Positions 28,279 to 37,785 are shown, counted from the stretch's first letter. The stretch: DNA of 64,000 nucleotides from Rubrivivax sp. (GCA_019635315.1 JAHBZT010000005.1:248001-312000), one strand, 5' to 3'. Notes: generated from the sequence alone by a model not told the origin. Translations and numbers: made by a program.

Positions 28279-28444
28279 CGGGTCGGGCCGGCCTGCGACG
28301 GGCAACCGTGGATTGTCGGTGCTGCGCGCCGCCGCGGTGCGGGCGTGGTCAAGCGGCCGCGCCGTGAACCCTGCGGCGGCAGCTCTTCACGAACCGGGCC
28401 GCGGTGGCGCCGGCCGTCTTGCTCAAGTCACGGACGCCGGCGAC

Positions 28445-28450
28445 GATAGT
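28445..28450 (+). promoter_or_regulatory. Candidate -10 box of a near-leaderless transcript
   Basis: GATAGT lies 7 bases before ATG 28458, so a transcript would start at or next to the first codon. There is no Shine-Dalgarno in this gap, which supports leaderless translation. Confidence 0.4.
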
Positions 28451-28457
28451 CCTCCAC

Positions 28458-28793
28458 ATGGACGGATTGCTCGCCTGGGTCAGTCTCGCCGTCGTCGCGC
28501 TGCTCGCGACGGCGATCGTGGTCGCGTGGTGGGAACACCGCGCCGGCCGCGAGAAGGTGTCGCCGACCGACACGCCGCCGCCGCGCGCGGTGAGCATCGA
28601 CGTGCCGCTGGACTCCACGCTGGCCGCCGGCGACCTGGCGCAGCGCCGCGCGACGCTGGACGGCGCGCTGGACCGCATGGCGCAGCAGGCGCCGGCACGT
28701 GCGCCGGCCGACAGCCGCTGGCCCGAGACGCAGCCGATGATCGGCGCGCAGCTCACGCCGATCCGGCAGCCGCCGCAGACTTCGGCGCACTGA
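28458..28793 (+). CDS. Small single-pass membrane protein, unknown
   Basis: A 111-residue protein. Residues 4-24 are one strongly hydrophobic helix (LLAWVSLAVVALLATAIVVAW), followed by a basic turn (WEHRAGREK) and a Pro/Ala-rich soluble tail with a short helical part (AAGDLAQRRATLDGALDRM). I do not recognise it. The start is supported by the -10-like box directly upstream. It converges on the ABC exporter gene. Confidence 0.5.
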   Translation: MDGLLAWVSLAVVALLATAIVVAWWEHRAGREKVSPTDTPPPRAVSIDVPLDSTLAAGDLAQRRATLDGALDRMAQQAPARAPADSRWPETQPMIGAQLTPIRQPPQTSAH

Positions 28794-28897
28794 GTCCGGC
28801 CTGAGCCGGGCCCGCGCCGGGCCAGCCGCGCCCGCGCCGGCCGGCGCTCCCCCTTCGCGGCGGACCGAACCTGCGCAGGCCGGTCCTGCCGTCCGGT

Positions 28898-30769
28898 TCA
28901 GGCCGCCACCGCCACCGGCGGCTGCGGCGCCGGGCCCTCGTCGTCGTCGTCGCCGAGGAAGCCGCCGCTCTGGTGCGCCCACAGCCGCGCATACAGGCCG
29001 CCGGCCGCGAGCAGGCTCTTGTGGTCGCCCATCTCGACGATGCGGCCGGCATCCATCACCACCAGCCGGTCCATCGCGGCGATCGTCGACAACCGGTGCG
29101 CGATCGCGACCACCGTCTTGCCTTCCATCAGCCGGTACAGGCTGGCCTGGATGGCGGCCTCGACCTCGCTGTCCAGCGCGCTGGTGGCCTCGTCGAGCAG
29201 CAGGATGGGCGCGTCCTTGAGCATGACGCGCGCGATGGCCACGCGCTGGCGCTGGCCGCCGGAAAGCTTGACGCCGCGTTCGCCGACATGCGCGTCGTAG
29301 CCGCGGCGGCCCTTGGGGTCGGTCAGCCCGCCGATGAACTCGTCGGCCTCGGCTCGCTCGGCGGCGCGCCGCATGTCGTCGTCGGTCGCATCGGGGCGGC
29401 CGTAGACGATGTTGTCGCGCACCGAGCGGTGCAGCAGCGAGGTGTCCTGCGTGACCATGCCGACCTGGCGGCGCAGGCTCTCCTGCGTGCACTGCGCGAT
29501 GTCCTGGCCGTCGATCAGGATGCGGCCGCCGTCCACGTCGTACAGGCGCAGCAGCAGGTTGACGATGGTGCTCTTGCCGGCGCCCGAGCGGCCGACGAGG
29601 CCGATCTTCTCGCCCGGCCGGATGGTCAGGCTGAAGCCGTCGACGACCTTCTTCGCGCCGCCGTAGCCGAAGCTCACGTCCTCGAAGCGCACCTCGCCGC
29701 GCGGCACCGCCAGCTCGACGGCGCCGGTCCGGTCGACGACCTGGCGCGCCTTCGACAGCGTGGCCATGCCGTCGTTGACGGTGCCGATGTGCTCGAACAG
29801 CGAGGCCATCTCCCACATGATCCAGTGCGAGATGCCGTTGAGCCGGAAGGCCATCGCGGTGGCCGCCGCGACCGCGCCGACGCCGACCTGGCCCTGCGTC
29901 CACAACAGCAGGCAGGCGCCGGCGGTGGCCGCGATCAGCAGCACCGACAGCGCCTGGTTGACGACCTCGAAGGCCGTCACCAGCCGCATCTGCGCATGCA
30001 CGGTGGTCATGAACTCCTGCATCGCGCCGCGCGCGAAGTGGGCCTCGCGGTGGGCGTGCGAGAACAGCTTGACGGTGGCGATGTTGGTGTAGGCGTCGGT
30101 CACGCGGCCGGTCATCAGCGAGCGTGCGTCGGCCTGCAGCTGCGCGATGCGCCCGAGCTTGGGCACGAAGTACCACAGCGTCACGACGTAGGCCGCCAGC
30201 CAGCCCAGGAAGGGCACGATCAGCCAGGCGTCGAAGGCGCCGACGATGGCCACCATGGTCACGAAGTAGATGACCACGTAGACCAGGATGTCGGCGAAGA
30301 TCAGCCAGGTGTCGCGCACCGCCAGCGAGGTCTGCATGACCTTGGTGGCGATGCGGCCGGCGAACTCGTCCTGGTAGAAGGCCATGCTCTGCTCGAGCAG
30401 CAGGCGGTGGAAGTTCCAGCGCAGCCGCATCGGGAAGTTGCCGAACACGGCCTGGTACTTGACCAGCGCCTGCAGTGCCGCCAGCGCCACGCTGCCGGCC
30501 AGGATGGCGCTCAGCAGCACCAGCGTGCCGCCGTGGCGTTGCCACAGCTCGGCCGGCTGCACCTGCCCCAGCACGTCCACCACGTGGGCCATCATGCTGA
30601 ACAGGAAGGCCTCGAAGGCGCCGATGCCGGCGGTCAGCACCACCAGCAGCGCGAGGTAGGGCCGCACGCCGCGCGAGCATTCCCACAGGAAGGCGAAGAA
30701 GGACTTCGGCGGCGGCGCCGGCAGTGCATCCGGGTACGGATGCACCAGGCGTTCGAAATGCTTGTACAC
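28898..30769 (-). CDS. ABC exporter, fused permease and ATPase
   Basis: A 623-residue half-transporter that should work as a homodimer. Six membrane helices span about 25-330; the ATPase has Walker A GRSGAGKS, Q-loop, signature LSGGQ and Walker B ILLLDEAT, with H-loop AHRLS. It is MsbA-like in layout, and the type of lipid or peptide exported is unknown. GTG 30769 is favoured as start because AGGGAG lies about 8 bases upstream; the longer open frame upstream is Pro/Arg-rich and unlike the family. It ends in an acidic patch (DDDDE). Confidence 0.87.
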   Translation of the reverse strand: MYKHFERLVHPYPDALPAPPPKSFFAFLWECSRGVRPYLALLVVLTAGIGAFEAFLFSMMAHVVDVLGQVQPAELWQRHGGTLVLLSAILAGSVALAALQALVKYQAVFGNFPMRLRWNFHRLLLEQSMAFYQDEFAGRIATKVMQTSLAVRDTWLIFADILVYVVIYFVTMVAIVGAFDAWLIVPFLGWLAAYVVTLWYFVPKLGRIAQLQADARSLMTGRVTDAYTNIATVKLFSHAHREAHFARGAMQEFMTTVHAQMRLVTAFEVVNQALSVLLIAATAGACLLLWTQGQVGVGAVAAATAMAFRLNGISHWIMWEMASLFEHIGTVNDGMATLSKARQVVDRTGAVELAVPRGEVRFEDVSFGYGGAKKVVDGFSLTIRPGEKIGLVGRSGAGKSTIVNLLLRLYDVDGGRILIDGQDIAQCTQESLRRQVGMVTQDTSLLHRSVRDNIVYGRPDATDDDMRRAAERAEADEFIGGLTDPKGRRGYDAHVGERGVKLSGGQRQRVAIARVMLKDAPILLLDEATSALDSEVEAAIQASLYRLMEGKTVVAIAHRLSTIAAMDRLVVMDAGRIVEMGDHKSLLAAGGLYARLWAHQSGGFLGDDDDEGPAPQPPVAVAA

Positions 30770-31094
30770 GAGAAGCTCCCTGACCGCACGGGCCGTCAGC
30801 GGACCGCGGGCATGTCGGTAGACCGTGCCGGACTCGGCGGGCGACCTCGACGGCCGGGGTGGCGGTCGGTGGGTGCGGGCGGCGGACAGCACCGCGCAAG
30901 GCGAAGCCCCGGGGCAGCGGGGGCGCGATTATGGGCCCGTGCGGCGGCCCTTGCGAAGACCGGGGCGCCGGAGCGTTGCGCGCGCGCCACCGGCCGGCAG
31001 CGTGCAAGCCCCAGGCCCCCTTGGCGCCGCGTCAATGGCCGCCCCGGCATGCCCGCCTATGATGCGCCGAGGAGACAAGCAAGAAGACCATTCC
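30770..31094. other. Divergent intergenic region between ABC exporter and GMC oxidoreductase
   Basis: 325 bases without a supported gene. It must hold promoters for both directions. On the plus strand TATGAT (31058-31063) is a good -10 box without a recognisable -35, and GAGGAG (31069-31074) is a ribosome-binding-like run, though about 20 bases from the ATG. I saw no repeat or RNA structure. Confidence 0.5.
31058..31063 (+). promoter_or_regulatory. Candidate -10 box for the GMC oxidoreductase gene
   Basis: TATGAT matches five of six with the sigma-70 consensus and stands out in GC-rich DNA, 31 bases before ATG 31095. No -35 match was found at the usual distance. Confidence 0.45.
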
Positions 31095-32702
31095 ATGTTC
31101 GACTACATCGTCGTCGGTGGCGGCTCGGCCGGCTGCGTGCTGGCCTCGCGCCTGAGCGAGGACCCGGCCGTCAGCGTCTGCCTGCTCGAGGCCGGGCCGC
31201 CGGACCGGAGCGTGCTGATCCACTGCCCGGCCGGCCTCGCGGTGCTGGCCAAGAACGGCCAGGCCAACTGGGCCTTCCAGACCGTGCCGCAGCCGGGGCT
31301 GGGCGGCCGCCGCGGCTACCAGCCACGCGGCAAGGTGCTGGGCGGCTCGAGTTCGGTCAACGCGATGATCTACCTGCGCGGCCAGCGCGAGGACTACGAG
31401 CACTGGGCCGCGCAGGGCAACCCGGGCTGGGGCTGGGACGACGTGCTGCCCTACTTCAGGCGCGCCGAGCACAACGAGCGCGGCGCCGACGACTGGCACG
31501 GCACCGGCGGGCCGCTGAACGTGATGGACCTGCGCAGCCCGAACCGCTTCGGCGCGCTGTTCGTGCAGGCCGCGCAGCAGGCCGGCCACCGCGCCAACCC
31601 CGACTTCAACGGCGCCGAGCAGGAGGGCGTGGGCCTGTACCAGGTCACGCACCGCAACGGCGAGCGCTTCAGCGCCGCCAAGGCCTACCTGACGCCGCAC
31701 CTGGGCACACGCCCCAACCTGCAGGTGCTGACCGGCGTGCACGCGACGCGCGTGCTGTTCGACGGGCGCCGCGCCACCGGCGTCGAGTTCCGCCAGGGGG
31801 GCACGACACGTTCGCTGCAGGCGCGGCGCGAGGTGCTGCTGGCCGCCGGCGCGCTGCAGTCGCCGCAGCTGCTGATGCTGTCGGGCGTGGGTGACGGCGC
31901 GCAGCTGCAGCGCCACGGCATCGCCGTCGTGCACGAGCTGCCCGGCGTCGGCCGGCACCTGCACGACCATGTCGACGTGGTGCTGGTCTACGACGCGCCG
32001 CACCTGAAGGACCTGTTCGGCCTGTCGCCGGCCGGGGCCTGGCGCGTGCTGAAGGGCATCCTGGAATGGCGGCGCGAGCGCAGCGGCATGCTGACGACCA
32101 ATTTCGCCGAGGCCGGCGGCTTCGTGCGCAGCACGCCGGACGTCGCCACGCCGGACCTGCAGCTGCACTTCGTGATCGGCAAGCTGGTCGACCACGGCCG
32201 CAAGACGGTCTTCGGCCATGGCTGGTCCTGCCATGTCTGCCTGCTGCGGCCCGAGAGCCGCGGCAGCGTGACGCTGGCCGGCCCCGACCCGCTCGCCGCG
32301 CCGCTGATCGACCCCGCCTTCCTGAGCGCCGGCGACGACCTCAAGCGGCTGGTGCGCGGCTTGCGGCTGATGCGCCAGATCCTGCAGCAGCCGGCGCTGG
32401 CGGCCTTCGGCGCGCGCGAGCTGCAGGCCTCGGCGCGGGCGCAGAGCGACGCCGAGGTCGAGGACTTCATCCGCCGCCACGCCGACACGATCTACCACCC
32501 GGTGGGCAGCTGCCGCATGGGACCGGACCCGGCGGCGGACGTGGTCGACGCGCGGCTGCGCGTGCACGGTGTGCAGGGCCTGCGCGTGGTGGACGCCTCC
32601 GTGATGCCGCGCATCGTGTCCGGCAACACCAATGCGCCGGTGATCATGATCGCGGAGAAGGCGGCGGACATGATCCGCGAGGACGCGCGCGCGGCGGCCT
32701 GA
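31095..32702 (+). CDS. GMC-family FAD-dependent oxidoreductase
   Basis: A 535-residue choline dehydrogenase-like enzyme. FAD motif [17 protein letters not shown] at residues 6-22, GMC signature 1 around [15 protein letters not shown] (about 83-97), signature 2 [15 protein letters not shown], and the C-terminal HPVGSCRMG and [14 protein letters not shown]. These enzymes oxidise alcohols to aldehydes; the substrate is open. Start ATG 31095 fits the family N-terminus FDYIVVGGG. The gene is monocistronic, with a candidate antisense-strand small RNA just downstream. Confidence 0.9.
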   Translation: MFDYIVVGGGSAGCVLASRLSEDPAVSVCLLEAGPPDRSVLIHCPAGLAVLAKNGQANWAFQTVPQPGLGGRRGYQPRGKVLGGSSSVNAMIYLRGQREDYEHWAAQGNPGWGWDDVLPYFRRAEHNERGADDWHGTGGPLNVMDLRSPNRFGALFVQAAQQAGHRANPDFNGAEQEGVGLYQVTHRNGERFSAAKAYLTPHLGTRPNLQVLTGVHATRVLFDGRRATGVEFRQGGTTRSLQARREVLLAAGALQSPQLLMLSGVGDGAQLQRHGIAVVHELPGVGRHLHDHVDVVLVYDAPHLKDLFGLSPAGAWRVLKGILEWRRERSGMLTTNFAEAGGFVRSTPDVATPDLQLHFVIGKLVDHGRKTVFGHGWSCHVCLLRPESRGSVTLAGPDPLAAPLIDPAFLSAGDDLKRLVRGLRLMRQILQQPALAAFGARELQASARAQSDAEVEDFIRRHADTIYHPVGSCRMGPDPAADVVDARLRVHGVQGLRVVDASVMPRIVSGNTNAPVIMIAEKAADMIREDARAAA

Positions 32703-32744
32703 CGGCCCGACTTCAGCCGGTTCGGGCCCGGTTCAGGCGGTCTG

Positions 32745-32879
32745 GAAAGCGAAACCCCTCCGAGCCGTTCCCGGTCGGAGGGGCGGGCGGCTCTCGCCGC
32801 CAGTGGGGCTCCGGAGGAATGAGGTCCGGGGCTCCTGACGCGCAGCGGACTGCGCCATCGGGGTTGCCTTCAACAAGGC
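32745..32879 (-). ncRNA. Candidate structured small RNA with its own promoter and terminator
   Basis: On the minus strand, a promoter-like pair (TTGCGG 32914-32909, 17-base spacer, TATCCT 32891-32886) would start an RNA near 32879. It then folds into successive perfect hairpins: GCCTT-loop-AAGGC (32879-32866), GCGCAG-loop-CTGCGC (32855-32840), GGCGGC-GAGA-GCCGCC with a GNRA tetraloop (32801-32786), and CCCCTCCGA-loop-TCGGAGGGG (32783-32755) directly followed by TTTCGCTTT, an intrinsic terminator. About 135 bases. I could not match it to 6S, SRP or RNase P RNA. No reading frame of note. It lies between convergent protein genes. Confidence 0.55.
32746..32783 (-). terminator. Intrinsic terminator on the minus strand
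   Basis: A 9-bp perfect stem (32783-32775 with 32763-32755) and a T-rich tail (TTTCGCTTT, 32754-32746) when read on the minus strand. On the plus strand no T tract follows, so it is directional. It can end the candidate small RNA or read-through from ubiD. Confidence 0.65.
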
Positions 32880-32885
32880 GAATTC

Positions 32886-32914
32886 AGGATAAGCCAGCCC
32901 GCTGGCCGCCGCAA
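32886..32914 (-). promoter_or_regulatory. Sigma-70-like promoter of the candidate small RNA
   Basis: TTGCGG and TATCCT separated by exactly 17 bases, read on the minus strand. The -10 is four to five of six with consensus; the -35 has the conserved TTG. The predicted start coincides with the first base of the first hairpin. Confidence 0.45.
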
Positions 32915-33042
32915 CAAGGAATCGTCAAACGAGCAGGCTGGGCGATAGGGTCCAGGCGATTGGCGGCCGCCCATCCGCCCGCATGCTGCCGGTGGCCATC
33001 GGCCGCGCAGGCCGTAGCATGCCGCGGCCGTGCCGCGCGTGG

Positions 33043-34599
33043 TCAGCGCGGCGACAGCAGCCGGTCGACCAGCCCCTGCACGCGCGCCGTCACCGCGGCG
33101 TCCATCGTGATCGGCCGCCCCCATTCGCGCGCCGTCTCGCCCGGCCACTTGTTGGTCGCGTCCCAGCCCAGCTTGCCGCCCAGGCCGCTGACCGGCGACG
33201 CGAAGTCCAGGTAGTCGATCGGCGTCGAGTCCACGAGCACGGTGTCGCGCACCGGGTCCATGCGGGTCGTGATCGCCCACACGACCTCCTTCCAGTCCCG
33301 GATGTCCACGTCGTCGTCGACGACGACGATGAACTTCGTATACATGAACTGGCGCAGGAAGCTCCACAGCCCGAACATCACGCGCTTGGCGTGGCCGGGG
33401 TAGGCCTTCCTGATGCTGATGACGGCCAGCCGGTAGCTGCAGCCCTCGGGCGGCAGGTAGAAGTCGGCGATCTCCGGAAACTGCTTCTGCAGGATCGGCA
33501 CGAAGACCTCGTTGAGCGCCACGCCCAGCACCGCGGGTTCGTCCGGCGGCTTGCCGGTGTAGGTGGAGTGGTAGATGGCGTCGGCGCGCCGCGACAGGCG
33601 GTCGATGCGGAAGACCGGAAACCAGTCCTGCTCGTTGTAGTAGCCGGTGTGGTCGCCGAACGGGCCTTCCAGCGCATGCAGGTAGCCGCCGCGTTCCTTC
33701 AGCGGCACGCCGGCGGCCGAGACGCCCGCGAAACCGGCCGGCGCCGGCGGGATGTGGCCTTCGAGCACGATCTCGGCGCTGGCCGGCAGCTGCAGCTTCA
33801 GGCCGCCCTCGCCGACGCTGCCGTCGACCAGCTCGGTGCGGCTGCCGCGCAGCAGGCCCGCAAACTGGTATTCGGACAGGCTGTCGGGCACCGGCGTGAC
33901 GGCACCCAGGATGGTGGCCGGGTCGGCGCCCAGCACGACGGCGATCGGAAACGGCTGCCCGGGGTTGGCACGTGCGAACTCGCGGAAGTCCAGCGCGCCG
34001 CCGCGGTGGGCCAGCCAGCGCATGATGACCTCGCGCGGGCCGATCACCTGCTGGCGGTAGATGCCCAGGTTCTGCCGCGTGCGCGGGCTGGCCACGCCCT
34101 GCGGGCCGCGCGTGACGACCAGACCCCAGGTGATCAGCGGTCCGGCGTCGCCCGGCCAGCAGGTCTGCACCGGCAGCGTGCCCAGGTCGATCTCGTCGCC
34201 GTTCATCACCACCTGCTGCCAGGGCGCGCTGCGCTGCACGGCCGGCTTCATGTCCCACACCGCCTTCACCAGGTGCAGCAGCTTGCCGGCGTCCTTCAGG
34301 CCCTTGGGCGGCTCCGGCTCCTTCAGCGCCGCGAGCAGGCGGCCGACGTCGCGCAGATCCGACAGCGACGAGGCTCCCAGACCCAGGGCCACGCGTTCGG
34401 GGGTGCCGAACAGGTTGATCAGGCAGGGAATGTTGTAACCGGCGGGCGCCGTGCAGAGCAGCGCCGGGCCGCCGGCTCGCAGCAGTTGGTCGCCGATGGC
34501 GGTCATTTCCAGCCGCGGCGATACCGGATCGGCCAGTTTCTGCAGCTGTCCGCGCTTTTCGAGCTGTTCGATGAAGTCGCGAAGGTCCCGGTACTTCAT
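33043..34599 (-). CDS. ubiD: UbiD-family decarboxylase (4-hydroxy-3-polyprenylbenzoate decarboxylase)
   Basis: A 518-residue prFMN-dependent decarboxylase, close to the E. coli UbiD length (497). Seen: [17 protein letters not shown] at the start, [14 protein letters not shown], the ligand-binding region around [27 protein letters not shown] with the conserved acid residues, and [20 protein letters not shown]. It removes the carboxyl group in ubiquinone synthesis and needs prFMN from UbiX. Start ATG 34599 has a GAAAG ribosome-binding run upstream. It is divergent from the lytic transglycosylase gene. Confidence 0.93.
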   Translation of the reverse strand: MKYRDLRDFIEQLEKRGQLQKLADPVSPRLEMTAIGDQLLRAGGPALLCTAPAGYNIPCLINLFGTPERVALGLGASSLSDLRDVGRLLAALKEPEPPKGLKDAGKLLHLVKAVWDMKPAVQRSAPWQQVVMNGDEIDLGTLPVQTCWPGDAGPLITWGLVVTRGPQGVASPRTRQNLGIYRQQVIGPREVIMRWLAHRGGALDFREFARANPGQPFPIAVVLGADPATILGAVTPVPDSLSEYQFAGLLRGSRTELVDGSVGEGGLKLQLPASAEIVLEGHIPPAPAGFAGVSAAGVPLKERGGYLHALEGPFGDHTGYYNEQDWFPVFRIDRLSRRADAIYHSTYTGKPPDEPAVLGVALNEVFVPILQKQFPEIADFYLPPEGCSYRLAVISIRKAYPGHAKRVMFGLWSFLRQFMYTKFIVVVDDDVDIRDWKEVVWAITTRMDPVRDTVLVDSTPIDYLDFASPVSGLGGKLGWDATNKWPGETAREWGRPITMDAAVTARVQGLVDRLLSPR

Positions 34600-34632
34600 A
34601 TCTTTCGGAGATTAGAGGCCAAGTTCTTATTC

Positions 34633-34661
34633 TTGACCGGGTATTTAGCGGTTGCTAGGAT
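34633..34661 (+). promoter_or_regulatory. Sigma-70 promoter for the lytic transglycosylase gene
   Basis: TTGACC (34633-34638), a 17-base spacer and TAGGAT (34656-34661): one of the best promoter matches in the window, in a short AT-richer stretch. It leaves a leader of about 190 bases before ATG 34862, in which I see no clear riboswitch. Confidence 0.65.
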
Positions 34662-34861
34662 CGCCGCCAGCCTTGGAGCTTCAGGGTTTACCCGTGCGAT
34701 CGGTGTGCTGACGCCGCCGATGCGACGGCGCGACAACGAGGAGGTCGCGTCCCGGGTCGCGCTGCGCCACCGCGAATGGCCGCGGCGCCATTTCACCACT
34801 GAAGCCCACGACGCGCCGGCCACAGGCGCGCGGCTGGGGAGCGGACTTCAGGAGTACATGG

Positions 34862-35734
34862 ATGCGAGCCTTCGCGAAGTTGCGTCGTGCACAGCAGGCG
34901 ACGACCCGGTCGCTGTCGGTCTTTGCCGGCGACGTCGGGCGCGGCCTGCTCGAGATCAGCCACAACACGCTGGCCCTGGTGGGCCTGGCGTCGCTGGTCG
35001 TGATCGCGCTGGCGCTGGGCCGGCCGGAGATGCGCCACCAGGTCGAGACGGTCGCGCTGGAGTGGCTGCAGGGCCGCCACGAGGAGCGCACGCTGGCTTC
35101 CGGCAACGTGCTGGCGGTCTTCGCCGAGCCGACGGCCGTGCAGCGCGCCACCGCCACCGACCCCAAGGCGCTGCCCAGGGACCAGGCGCAGCTGACGCGC
35201 TGGATCTCGCGCCGCTACAAGGTTGCGCCGGAACCGGTGGGCGCGCTGGTGCAGGAGGCCTGGACGATCAGCCAGCGCGCCGGCCTGGACCCGACGCTGA
35301 TCCTGGCCATCATGGCCATCGAGTCGAGCTTCAACCCCTTCGCGCAGAGCCCTGTCGGCGCCCAGGGCCTGATGCAGGTGCTGACGCGCGTGCACGACGA
35401 CAAGTTCATGCACTTCGGCGGCAACCATGCGGCCTTCGACCCGATCGCCAACCTGCGCGTGGGCGTGCAGGTGCTCAAGGAGTGCATCGCGCGCGCCGGC
35501 AGCCTGCAGGACGGGCTGCGCTACTACGTCGGCGCCGCGCTGCTGGACAGCGACGGCGGCTACGCCGCCAAGGTGATGGCCGAGCAGGCGCTGATGCGCA
35601 CGGTGGCCGACGGCGGCAGCGTGCCGATCAATGCCAGCAACCAGCCGCCGCGCGCGGTGGAGGTGCAGGCCCCGGCCCCCGCGCCGGCGCCGGCGGACAC
35701 CAAGCCGGCCGAGCGGGTCGCGCTGCTGGACTGA
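34862..35734 (+). CDS. Membrane-anchored lytic transglycosylase (SLT domain)
   Basis: A 290-residue protein. A single hydrophobic helix (about 38-53) anchors it; the SLT domain covers about 110-250 with catalytic Glu154 in MAIESSFNPFAQSPVGAQGLMQV-type context and later NLRVGVQVLKEC. It cleaves peptidoglycan glycan strands in the periplasm, forming anhydromuramic ends. The C-terminus is a Pro/Ala linker without a further domain. Start ATG 34862 has AGGAG 8 bases upstream. It is monocistronic; the glyA riboswitch promoter begins inside its stop codon. Confidence 0.88.
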   Translation: MRAFAKLRRAQQATTRSLSVFAGDVGRGLLEISHNTLALVGLASLVVIALALGRPEMRHQVETVALEWLQGRHEERTLASGNVLAVFAEPTAVQRATATDPKALPRDQAQLTRWISRRYKVAPEPVGALVQEAWTISQRAGLDPTLILAIMAIESSFNPFAQSPVGAQGLMQVLTRVHDDKFMHFGGNHAAFDPIANLRVGVQVLKECIARAGSLQDGLRYYVGAALLDSDGGYAAKVMAEQALMRTVADGGSVPINASNQPPRAVEVQAPAPAPAPADTKPAERVALLD

Positions 35735-35763
35735 CACGGCCCGCGCGCCGGGCCGGATAAACT
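35731..35763 (+). promoter_or_regulatory. Promoter of the ZTP riboswitch-glyA transcript
   Basis: CTGACA (35731-35736, overlapping the upstream stop codon) and GATAAACT (35756-35763) are spaced to serve as -35 and -10. The predicted start near 35770 is right where the first riboswitch stem begins. Confidence 0.5.
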
Positions 35764-35770
35764 CCGGCTC

Positions 35771-35874
35771 CTGCGCGACTGGCGATAGGGGCGGCCCCGC
35801 CCCGAGGTGGACGACCACCGGGAAGCGCAGGCCGCCGCAGCGCGTGGTGGCGTCCGCCGTTCGCCTGGGCAGCC
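35771..35874 (+). ncRNA. ZTP (ZMP/ZTP, pfl motif) riboswitch upstream of glyA
   Basis: The conserved pieces are in order: GACTGGCGAT (35777-35786), GGTGG-ACGA-CCACC hairpin followed by GGGAAGCGCAG (about 35806-35830), and CGCCTGGGCA (35862-35871). Stem P1 forms from CTGCGC (35771-35776) and GCGCAG (35825-35830), and the CGCC of the last block can pair with GGCG of the first to give the pseudoknot. An extra GGGGCGG/CCGCCCC hairpin is inserted. ZTP riboswitches sense the folate-stress alarmone ZTP/ZMP and turn on one-carbon genes, which suits glyA about 90 bases downstream. Confidence 0.85.
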
Positions 35875-35964
35875 CTCTGCCACGCCACCCAGCGCCGCCG
35901 TGGCCAGAAGGCCCATCTTCCCCGCGGGCCGCGGCATGGCCGGGCCCCCGACGAGAGGACTGCC

Positions 35965-37215
35965 ATGTTCGACCGCTCCACGTCCACCATCGCCGCCGTC
36001 GACCCCGAGGTCTGGGCCGCGATCGAGGCCGAGAACCGCCGCCAGGAAGAGCACATCGAGCTCATCGCCAGCGAGAACTACACCAGCCCGGCGGTGATGG
36101 CCGCCCAGGGCAGCCAGCTGACCAACAAGTACGCCGAGGGCTACCCCGGCAAGCGCTACTACGGCGGCTGCGAGAACGTCGACGTCGTCGAGCAGCTGGC
36201 GATCGACCGCGTCAAGCGCCTGTTCGGTGCCGCGCACGCCAACGTGCAGGCCAACAGCGGCAGCCAGGCCAACCAGGCCGTCTTCTTCGGCCTGCTGCAG
36301 CCCGGCGACACCATCATGGGCATGAGCCTGGCCGAGGGCGGCCACCTGACCCACGGCATGGCGCTCAACATGAGCGGCAAGTGGTTCAAGGTCGTCAGCT
36401 ACGGGCTGGATGCCGCCGAGGCCATCGACTACGACGCGATGGAGCGGCTGGCGCACGAGCAAAAGCCCAAGCTGATCATCGCCGGCGCCAGCGCCTACAG
36501 CCTGCGCATCGACTTCGAGCGCTTCGCGAAGGTCGCCAAGGCGATCGGCGCCTACCTGATGGTGGACATGGCGCACTACGCCGGGCTGATCGCCGCCGGC
36601 GTCTACCCGAACCCGGTGCCGCACGCCGACGTGGTGACGAGCACCACGCACAAGAGCCTGCGCGGCCCGCGTGGCGGCATCATCCTGACGAACGACGAGG
36701 CGATCGCGAAGAAGATCAACAGCGCGATCTTTCCCGGCATCCAGGGCGGCCCGCTGATGCACGTGATCGCCGGCAAGGCGGTGGCCTTCCAGGAAGCGCT
36801 GCAGCCGGCCTTCAAGGCCTACCAGCAGCAGGTGGTCACGAATGCGCGCGTGCTCGCCGAGACGCTGATCGAGCGTGGTCTGCGCATCGTCAGCGGCCGC
36901 ACCGAGAGCCACGTGATGCTGGTCGACCTGCGGCCCAAGAACCTGACCGGCAAGGAGGCCGAGGCCATCCTGGGCGCCGCGCACATGACCTGCAACAAGA
37001 ACGGCATCCCCAACGACCCGCAGAAGCCCATGGTCACCAGCGGCATCCGGCTGGGCACGCCGGCGATGACGACACGCGGCTTCGGCGAGGTCGAGGCGCG
37101 GCTGACCGCGCACCTGATCGCCGACGTGCTCGACAAGCCGCACGACGACGCGAACATCGCCGCGGTGCGCGCGCGGGTCGCGGCGCTGACGCGCGACTTC
37201 CCGGTCTACCGCTGA
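35965..37215 (+). CDS. glyA: Serine hydroxymethyltransferase
   Basis: A 416-residue PLP enzyme of the usual bacterial length. Seen: [20 protein letters not shown], the [17 protein letters not shown] signature, [14 protein letters not shown] and the PLP lysine Lys230 in [13 protein letters not shown]. It converts serine and tetrahydrofolate to glycine and methylene-tetrahydrofolate. GAGAGGA precedes ATG 35965. Expression should respond to ZTP through the leader riboswitch. nrdR follows after 22 bases, the same order as in many Burkholderiales. Confidence 0.98.
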   Translation: MFDRSTSTIAAVDPEVWAAIEAENRRQEEHIELIASENYTSPAVMAAQGSQLTNKYAEGYPGKRYYGGCENVDVVEQLAIDRVKRLFGAAHANVQANSGSQANQAVFFGLLQPGDTIMGMSLAEGGHLTHGMALNMSGKWFKVVSYGLDAAEAIDYDAMERLAHEQKPKLIIAGASAYSLRIDFERFAKVAKAIGAYLMVDMAHYAGLIAAGVYPNPVPHADVVTSTTHKSLRGPRGGIILTNDEAIAKKINSAIFPGIQGGPLMHVIAGKAVAFQEALQPAFKAYQQQVVTNARVLAETLIERGLRIVSGRTESHVMLVDLRPKNLTGKEAEAILGAAHMTCNKNGIPNDPQKPMVTSGIRLGTPAMTTRGFGEVEARLTAHLIADVLDKPHDDANIAAVRARVAALTRDFPVYR

Positions 37216-37237
37216 GGGCCGGCGCCGGCGGTCCGCG

Positions 37238-37681
37238 ATGCGCTGCCCCTACTGCAGCAACGACGAGACGCAGGTCGTCGAGACGCGCGAGTCCGACGAG
37301 GGCGACGTCATCCGCCGTCGCCGCCGCTGCCTGAAGTGCGACAAGCGCTTCACGACCTACGAGCGGCCGGAGATCGCGCTGCCGGCGGTGGTCAAGAAGG
37401 ACGGCTCGCGCGTCGACTTCGACCCCGCCAAGCTGCGCGGATCGATGATGCTGGCGCTGCGCAAGCGGCCGGTCAGCACCGAGCAGGTCGACGCGGCGCT
37501 GGAGCGCATCCAGGACAAGCTGCTGGCCAGCGGCCTGCGCGAGGTCCCCAGCGCTCGCCTGGGCGAGCTGGTGATGCGCGAGTTGAAGCGCATCGACAAG
37601 GTCGCTTACGTGCGCTTCGCGTCCGTCTACCGCGAGTTCGAGGACGTCAACGCCTTCCGGCAGCTGATCCGCGACATCTGA
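37238..37681 (+). CDS. nrdR: Transcriptional repressor NrdR
   Basis: A 147-residue regulator of ribonucleotide reductase genes. An N-terminal zinc ribbon ([17 protein letters not shown] ... [13 protein letters not shown]; Cys3, Cys6, Cys31, Cys34) is followed by an ATP-cone ([15 protein letters not shown] onward). It binds NrdR boxes when dATP is high. It is probably cotranscribed with glyA. Its stop lies within the first bases of an inverted repeat. Confidence 0.97.
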   Translation: MRCPYCSNDETQVVETRESDEGDVIRRRRRCLKCDKRFTTYERPEIALPAVVKKDGSRVDFDPAKLRGSMMLALRKRPVSTEQVDAALERIQDKLLASGLREVPSARLGELVMRELKRIDKVAYVRFASVYREFEDVNAFRQLIRDI

Positions 37682-37785
37682 TACCGCTTCGCATTCAACG
37701 CGCTAACCGCGTTGCTTCGCCTCGCCGTGCGTCAACACTGTCTTCGGCTTCGCGCCTTGTTATCGCATTGAATGCGAAGCCGTAT
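37681..37785. repeat. Inverted repeat element after nrdR
   Basis: ATACCGCTTCGCATTCAA (37681-37698) and TTGAATGCGAAGCCGTAT (37768-37785) are inverted copies with one mismatch in 18, separated by 69 bases. Inside, CAACGCG-CTAAC-CGCGTTG (37696-37714) makes a second perfect hairpin. No T tract follows, so it is not a standard terminator, though it may stop glyA-nrdR transcription with Rho or act as a REP-like element. The rest of the gap to 37924 shows nothing further. Confidence 0.7.

Noticed and set aside
28794-28897. Bidirectional terminator between the convergent genes
   Set aside because: GC-rich inverted stretches exist but no stem with a T tract on either strand could be shown.
32745-32879. 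6S RNA, RNase P RNA or SRP RNA at the small-RNA locus
   Set aside because: A GGAGGAATGAGGTCCGGGGCTCC run on the plus strand recalls RNase P, but the region is far too short and lacks its other conserved blocks; 6S and SRP hallmarks were not found and an intrinsic terminator ends it.
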